A stretch of DNA of 64,000 nt from Gnomoniopsis sp. IMI 355080 (lineage: Eukaryota > Ascomycota > Sordariomycetes > Diaporthales > Gnomoniaceae). The DNA lies in NCBI GenBank assembly GCA_027946555.1, contig JAPEVC010000038.1, forward strand, positions 1 through 64,000, written 5' to 3'. The notes under the pieces are model-generated. The model was not told the origin of the DNA and searched no databases. It saw only the letters and a list, made by a program, of their open reading frames with translations. Made by a program: the position numbers and the translations under genes. This document shows positions 58,378-64,000 of this stretch, one piece after another (the stretch's first letter is position 1; each line of letters opens with the position of its first letter).

Positions 58378-61300
58378 TTACACCTGGTGCAGCTCAGTAT
58401 CGCTCGAGGGTGAGGCTTTGCGGCCTCCGCGCTTCCAATGGGCTGGCCAACGTCTCCGCTTTGGCAGAGCAGGCGGCCTTTCTGCTCCCGACATTTCTGC
58501 TCCCGGAGAATCTTCTGGATTCTCAAGGGATGACTTTGAATTCCTTTGGCTAAGCTTGTAGGATGACGCCTTATCCCATGTGCTTACAGTCAATGCTCGA
58601 GTCTTTCGGCTGAAGGCGAACAGCGAGCTTATAATAATCACTCCGAAGGAAATGGGAACTAATGTGCGTCAGTCAGAACTTTGGAAGGGACCAGATGACC
58701 TTGAATATAGAGTGTCATCTGGTGTGGAGAAAGAGCTGTCTCACGGATATACTTGAACTCATCAACAAATGAAGGAGTATTGTTGCCCGTCAGCTCGGCG
58801 GCGTTCATACCAAAAACGCTCGACATGAAGGATAGCGGCAGCTGTGTGGAGTGAACGGATGTCTTGGATCAGTGGCTGCGCAGATTTGAGTGGATACTGG
58901 TGAGAATATCACTTACAAATATGATTGTCACGACCGTAAAGACTAGAAGTGTTCGTCCCTGCATTAATGTCTCGCGTGACTCCAGATCCGCTCGGTGAGC
59001 TTGTAAAATTCCATCCTGATGTTGCTTCAGGGCAAGGACATCTTTGAGCTGGCAGTGTCGAACTGAATTAGCTCAAATACCGTGACGCAAGCTGGAACGG
59101 ATTTGATTTACACTGTCCGATACGTTCTGTGCTCTGTCTCTCAGTTCCTCCAGGTTGCGGATGCGGTCATCGAATCTCTCGAGGATCTCTTTTGCAGCAA
59201 GTCGAAATCTTTCGATTCGTTGGTCTATAAATCTCCTTTGATCTTCTGTGAGGTCGTCGTAATTTCCATGACTCTTCCTTAATTCCAATTGGCCTTGATC
59301 GCGAAAGCTCCCCAGTAAGCCTTGCTGGGTCTTGAAGATCTGGATCATCATCTGCAATTCATCAGTGATGTCGTTAATCTCCATTTGAAGCGCAGCCTCG
59401 GAGCCTATATCGAATAGAGGCAGCTGAAGATCAAGTATATCTTTAGCAGCGTTGACTTTCCGCATTCGGGCAGCTGCATTGGACCAGTATAGAATCCTCT
59501 TCAAGGACTGGGTTTGTCGACGTCTGGCGAAGCCAAGGGCTTCGGCGAATATGTCCAAGACCTGCGGTCTCTGTGAGATTAATGACTCGTTGAACAAAGC
59601 GTCTGCACATTCTTCGATGATGATGAGGCCTATATCAAATGCATTCCAGTCCCGTGTGCTTCGTAGCTGCATCCTGTTGCGTATCGCCTGATGAACATCT
59701 GACGCATCACCTCGAGTCGAGCCCCATCTCTTCGGAAATGCTGTTACAACGGTGTGATTGTCAAGAATCCACATCCATAGTTGATCGACCATGATCAACT
59801 TTGCGGTTCCTGGGATAACAAAGTTGGGCTTTGTTGGAATTTTAACCTTGTCACCTGGATTGGACCTTTGGTATTCCTTGATGACATTGGTGGCTCGATA
59901 TACCACTTGGTCTTTGTCTTTGGCGGAATCCTCGTCTCCATACTGGGCTTGATCCAATGATCGACGCGGATGCAATGATGCTGGATAGTGGAGCTTGGTC
60001 TTCAGGAGCTTTCTGTCATCATAGGTGCACATAGCTTGGTGAAGACTGGCAACATCGAGGAATAATTGCCCCAGGGGAGATCGCGGGACTCTCTTCGTAT
60101 GCATTGTCTTGGCCACAGCTCCTGTCATGGACCTAATCAAGGGCTTCCACCTTGTCCCAGTTTCGTACGTCATGGCACTGTCCGTCTCCGACTGAATCAC
60201 AACCTTTGCTTCGGCATGATGCTTAGCGGTCTCCCAGCTCAGGTACGGCATCTTATGTTTCGTGATCAGTCAACAACTAACTTGTTGTAGGCTCTAAACT
60301 GAACTTACAAACAAAACCACACAGCCTGGAGTGGGTCTGGTGCATAAGGGGACCATGTGTCGCTGATGTGTATTATGTGCTGAGAGGCCTCTGGCTCGTC
60401 CAAGCCAGCAGTGATGTCGTAGGATCATCTCAGCACTGCGAAATTGCAGACTAGGCTCTTCGTCTTGCTGAAGCGAGGTATGCTCGCAGTACGCGGTGAG
60501 GACGGCCTAAAACCAATTGGAAAGTCAGCCTTTGCGTTTCGTTTTGAGCATCATCTCTTCTCACGCTCTCTTACCCGGGCCCACTGACATTGGTTAGCAA
60601 TGGTTTCCCACATTGAATGTCAGCCGCTGAATGGAGCACCTGAACTTACTGTCATTTCGTTGGCAGGCAGGTGGAAATACATCAAGTCCTGTTCAGACGT
60701 GGTTTCTTGCGTTCCGGTAGTTCCTAGTTCTTGGATTCGATGCCGGAAAATTATTCCCAAGTCAGCTTGGTCGGTGAGTCGCTGATTAGGGAAAACCCCG
60801 CGGACGCCCGACTCTCGTGGGTAATTCAACGGCTCCCCGTTCTTCCAACTCATGATTCTGGCTTCCGCCCGGATTTTAAGAAGAAGGCTGTCACACTGCG
60901 ACATGTCACGGTGTTGCCACGAGTGTAGTTCCTCCTGTAGTTCGCGCTGTATCTGATCTTCAAGTCTCGCCTGCTGGCGCTGCCGAAATTCCGATCGGGT
61001 CCTACGGAGCTCCTGTGTCCGCTGACTCCGCTGGTCATACGCATGCCGCCAGTCATTGAGGCTTTTAAACACTGCGGCAAGAAGGTGAGTCTCATCGGAA
61101 TCAATGATAGTCTCGCGCAATCTCTGGATCCTTGACAGTTCATAAAAGCACTCGAGTCTGGCAGCACCTGCACGATGGGAGTTCTTAGCAAGATCGCGAG
61201 CAATGCGATAAGCATCAACTAGCTCCTCAGAAGGCATAAGTGCAGGGTCAATATTGCTTTGCAACTGTTTTTCCAGACGCGAGGCTTCTTGCCCCCAAAA

Positions 61301-61438
61301 AGGATTTTCCTCATCCAAGAAGGCTTCTCTACGGTCGAACTCGAGGCAACCAAGATAATGGAATACGGGGTCAGTCACAGTCTCGTGTGGCTCAGAGGTG
61401 GGACACCTGGGAGCGTCGTGAGAGACCGGTGGGCCCAT
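58378..61438 (-). CDS. Fungal CorA-like membrane protein with coiled-coil N-terminus
   Basis: Belongs to a fungal group related to CorA magnesium channels, often fused to ankyrin or NLR-type modules. Seven exons: 61438-60650, 60583-60575 (9 nt), 60506-60309, 60251-59112, 59048-58917, 58841-58745, 58658-58378; 881 aa. Family blocks in order: LMYFHLPANEM, W-A-R from the microexon, AVLTAYCEH, ILRHHCWLGRARG, HQRHMVPLC, CVVLFMPYLSWET, RRSLDQAQYGDED, KLIMVDQLWMWILDNHTVV and TAFPKRWG. The C-terminal membrane pair includes VFTVVTIIFLPLSFMSSVF, the CorA signature GMN (767-769), and LPISFGVIIISSLFAF. The N-terminus is charged and helical. The start is uncertain: ATG 61594 would add 52 residues that look like leader. 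Transport activity is not proven for this group. Confidence 0.87.
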
Positions 61439-62001
61439 GGCGAAAGCAAGTGCTGCTTCGGACGAGGGTGCCTTCGTCGTTGAGATTTCGAAGGTGTATC
61501 TTAGGCTGGATAATGTAAGACAATTGTCATAAATGTAGCTAAGTGTATTAAAACTTTGGAAGTGTGTATAATTTATTAGGTGGGAATGTAGCATCTGGCA
61601 GTCTTGGTGACGGCAGGATACCTACCCTAGGTATTATATACCTTTTCGGGGCGAAGCACAGAACAGACTTGCATACAGCATATCTAGCACTTCCAGATCA
61701 CAATGACGCTTCGGTAAAATCAATGGCGAGAGAAATATGCGCTCTGGAAAATGCGATTAGTTGTTCAGCGTGTGGCCCACCCAGCTCAGCCCTCATGCCC
61801 AGGTGCACATAGCACCCGATGTGCCCACCCTTTGACAAGAGCCGCATGCTCGCTAGTGCGAGGCTTGTGCAACGATTGGAGGCATATACGAAAGACGTGT
61901 ATGGAGGGGAGGGGGCTCGACTCTTGATTCGGAAGCGTCTTTATTTTGTGGCGTGCATGAGCTGAGCCTGACCTGCAACAATTCGCTGGGCTTGTTCAGC
62001 T

Positions 62002-62128
62002 CCATCCCGTCAAGATGCGCTCACGCCTCCTCCTTCGCCAATAACTCCTCCGGGTCCTCATCCGTACGCGCTCCGCCGACACAACCATCCGCCACTTTTC
62101 CTACAACTCGACGACTTTCTCCTCGCGC
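62002..62128 (+). pseudogene. Inverted duplicate of the 5' end of the Mgr3-like gene (broken)
   Basis: 127 bp match the gene start at 48807-48933 in inverted orientation with 5 differences by eye. The copy covers 13 bases before the ATG and 38 codons. Codon 10 is TAA instead of CAA, so the copy is not translatable as such. Of the five changes, three are synonymous, one is nonsense and one is Asp to Val. Similarity stops sharply at both ends. Confidence 0.9.
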
Positions 62129-62152
62129 TTCCGGACCAACCCTCCACGAAGC
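62127..62152 (+). repeat. 26-bp direct repeat, copy 1
   Basis: Matches 62336-62361 at 24 of 26 positions (GCTTCCGGACC, two variable bases, then CCTCCACGAAGC). It overlaps the right edge of the duplicated Mgr3-like fragment by two bases. Confidence 0.75.
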
Positions 62153-62335
62153 GTTCTCTTCTATCCTTGATTATGCAGATTTTCTCGTCCGCGGATTAGT
62201 CGACGGCCTGAGGTAACTACATGTATAGCGAAGTACCTAGGTAATAAGGGCAGAGCGTCGAATATCAGGAAGATCGTGACTTCCCGTGATATTTGATGAT
62301 GGTTATAAGAACGCTTTCGCTCCTAGCGCTTTCGG

Positions 62336-62361
62336 GCTTCCGGACCGGCCCTCCACGAAGC
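62336..62361 (+). repeat. 26-bp direct repeat, copy 2
   Basis: Second copy of the repeat at 62127-62152, 209 bp downstream in the same orientation, with two differences. Confidence 0.75.
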
Positions 62362-62724
62362 TGAATTCCTTCCCAGGGTTGACATATCCCATCGCCATAG
62401 CCTCCTAGGGCTAATATACTGGTAACAATCGCCACAACCTAGTATATGGAGTAAACAAGTATGCCAGTCTGCTAGCCGTCCCGAACGTCATGTAGGCCCA
62501 CGAATAGCAGATTGAATGGAACGTGCATACTTATTTTAACATTACCTAGGTAGGTAAAGAAAGTAAAAGCTGATAAGTACACCCGCAGGGGTCGGTAGTT
62601 ATTGTCACCGCTGGTAAAGGCGTACGTAAGTTCACTTTTTTTTTAAAAAAAAATAAAAAATTGCTTTGACACGTAATTATTCAAATCCTGGCGCTTGCTT
62701 TAATTTTAATATCCAGTTGGCCCC

Positions 62725-63681
62725 TTACTTACTGGTCACACTGCCATGCTGCTCTCCACCATGCTCATTTTTCCAAGATCCAAGACCATGATGGGTTACC
62801 AAGGGGGGTGTAAGCGTCCAATCCGGCGGCCAGTGGTTTGACTCGGCTGCAAAGGAAAATCCAGGGAGAATTAGAACATCTTCAACCAAATTGGGCTCTC
62901 TCAAATTCTTGATGGTGTTGACGTCCACTGGCTCTTCCCCTTCCATACTTTTGCCCAAACTTGTCAAGATGCTCCGAGTGAATCTTCTCGGGCCTGTGGC
63001 ATCGACAATGTCGCCCACCATCGCCAACGTCAACTCAGCGACCGAGTCCACGCCCACCTCCAGCCGCTTTGCCTCGAAAAAGTCCATAATGTCCATCACC
63101 AGAGACCACAAATGAGGGGACCGCGGTTTCGAAATGATAGTCCACGTTGCAAATTCCCGTATAATGGCCTCGCCCCAGCCAACATCAAATTCCCAGCCTA
63201 CTACGAGGCTCGCGTTTGATCGGTATTCCTCTGGTACCCAGTCTTTGATAGGCACGTGGCAAGTTACGTCCAAGTCAAGGTACACACCACCATCGGCAAA
63301 GAGCAGTAGGTAACGAAGGAAGTCAGCTTTGAGAATCGGAATGGTGAGATTGAGATATGTCTGAACAATAGTGGCATTGTCGGCATATACTCTTGCAACC
63401 CATTCATCACCCAGGGCGTCCGTCATGAATTCGTGCTCTGCCTCCGGGTTCAAGTCAATGCAGGTTTGGGTCCAATTGCGCGTTTCTTCGGTAAGCCCAC
63501 GCGGTCCAAGTTTGTACCATATCTTATTGGGAAGTTGCCGATTCTCTGACATCGATGTTGTGATTTGACTAGGTAGGTTCCGGGAGGCCGGGAGGATTTG
63601 AAAGTAGTACAAGACGAGGCTGGCCGCAAATAGTGCCGTGATTTTCCCATATTGAGTGCGTATTGAGCTTGGAACGTGCAT
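62725..63681 (-). CDS. OCH1-like glycosyltransferase (GT32 family)
   Basis: Probable Golgi type II membrane glycosyltransferase; characterised relatives use GDP-mannose or UDP-galactose. Single exon, 318 aa from ATG 63681 (MHVPSSIRTQYGKI). A signal-anchor segment (ITALFAASLVLYYFQIL, about 14-30) is followed by the GT32 start PNKIWYKLGP, then the conserved ILKADFLRYLLLFADGG and the nucleotide-sugar DXD motif at 136-138 in VYLDLDVTC. Further family features are LVVGWEFD and GEAIIREFATWTIISKP. The end, with THHGLGSWKNE, is typical. There is no intron. The exact donor and acceptor are not predictable from sequence. Confidence 0.92.
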   Translation of the reverse strand: MHVPSSIRTQYGKITALFAASLVLYYFQILPASRNLPSQITTSMSENRQLPNKIWYKLGPRGLTEETRNWTQTCIDLNPEAEHEFMTDALGDEWVARVYADNATIVQTYLNLTIPILKADFLRYLLLFADGGVYLDLDVTCHVPIKDWVPEEYRSNASLVVGWEFDVGWGEAIIREFATWTIISKPRSPHLWSLVMDIMDFFEAKRLEVGVDSVAELTLAMVGDIVDATGPRRFTRSILTSLGKSMEGEEPVDVNTIKNLREPNLVEDVLILPGFSFAAESNHWPPDWTLTPPLVTHHGLGSWKNEHGGEQHGSVTSK

Positions 63682-64000
63682 TATGATTGGCGTTTAGACA
63701 TGAGTGGAAGTTATTGGAAAGTAGGAAGTACAGCACGTTCGAAACAATGGAAAAAAAATCAAAAAATCCTCGCTCTTGTTAAGCGCCAGCTCGGCCGCAT
63801 TGAAGCACCATGGCTGATGGAGCGGCGCAGCGCGGGTGAACCAACAAGTACCCAACTGATCTGCCAAATGGGCAAATGAAAAGCGTGGAGAGAAATCTCA
63901 CTCGGATCTGATGCTCGAGCGTGTAAGTAGGTGTTCGTCGCTCGAATGAGAGCCGCCCCAACAGCGCTATCCTATGGGTTAGTCGTGCACAGTGACACGC
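63682..64000. other. Right-end spacer
   Basis: 5' flank of the glycosyltransferase gene. No gene or repeat was recognised in the last 319 bases. Confidence 0.5.

Larger units (their letters stand above)
12558..62551. repeat. Dispersed palindrome ACCTAGGT (13 exact copies)
   Basis: Exact copies start at 12558, 15902, 16964, 17425, 17624, 19874, 24445, 34892, 42628, 44114, 58281, 62235 and 62544. Several sit in longer forms such as TACCTACCTAGGTAG. All but the one at 42628 (ARG5,6 linker) lie outside exons. The span given covers the set; it is not one continuous repeat. Confidence 0.85.
61439..62724. other. Spacer carrying a duplicated gene fragment
   Basis: Apart from the Mgr3-like fragment at 62002-62128 and a 26-bp repeat pair, I see no gene. 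Two ACCTAGGT copies lie at 62235 and 62544. At about 62637-62659 a run of T is followed directly by a run of A, which could form a hairpin or act as a transcription end for the GT32 gene. Confidence 0.5.

Noticed and set aside
1..64000. CRISPR arrays, operons, prokaryotic promoters or riboswitches
   Set aside because: The DNA is eukaryotic with spliced genes. No regularly spaced repeats were seen.
1..64000. tRNA or rRNA genes
   Set aside because: Scanning for T-loop-like GGTTCRANNCC and paired stems gave no convincing case. A tRNAscan-SE run would be needed to exclude them.

Overview
The window is nuclear DNA of a filamentous ascomycete (Pezizomycotina, most likely a Sordariomycete; the class is inferred). 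The genes are split by short GT-AG introns, mostly 49-136 bp and often with a CTAAC-type branch point. Spacers are 0.3-3 kb, and the gene content is fungal: XlnR-type zinc-cluster regulator, HET-domain protein, fused arginine enzyme Arg5,6, Arb2-domain protein, fungal annexin and OCH1-like GT32. All exon models were built by eye from splice signals and conserved motifs.

Layout. 1-6.9 kb: three minus-strand genes, namely a lipoyl(octanoyl) transferase cut by the left edge, an Hst2-type sirtuin, and an XlnR/Xyr1-family regulator whose zinc cluster is split over two microexons. 7-31 kb: a gene-poor accessory stretch with long spacers. It holds a HET protein, a short-chain dehydrogenase, a wax-synthase-like membrane acyltransferase, a LURP-one/tubby-like protein, a second-type Sec11 signal peptidase, a small Ala-rich secreted protein, a secreted lipocalin-fold (CrtC/AttH/Diels-Alderase-like) protein, a secreted intradiol-dioxygenase-like protein and a two-domain fasciclin protein. 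A possible frameshifted relic lies near 29.4-30.2 kb. There is no PKS, NRPS or terpene synthase, so a secondary-metabolite cluster is not demonstrated. 32-57 kb: mostly conserved core genes, namely annexin, a disordered protein, synaptobrevin Snc1, Arg5,6, mitochondrial uS14m (Mrp2), an Arb2-domain protein, an Mgr3-like mitochondrial membrane protein, a membrane protein of unknown function and a large disordered fungal protein. 58-64 kb: a fungal CorA-like membrane protein with a 9-nt microexon, a broken copy of the 5' end of the Mgr3-like gene, and an OCH1-like glycosyltransferase.

The genes do not form one pathway. The core block serves mitochondrial functions (lipoylation, arginine synthesis, translation, membrane quality control), secretion (Snc1) and chromatin or RNA silencing (sirtuin, Arb2-like). 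The accessory block is rich in secreted or membrane products. The most notable non-gene signals are a dispersed palindrome, ACCTAGGT (13 exact copies, 12 of them outside exons), a 48-nt T tract inside an intron, and the inverted 127-bp gene-fragment duplication. I found no clear new multi-gene system; the leads are listed as separate findings.
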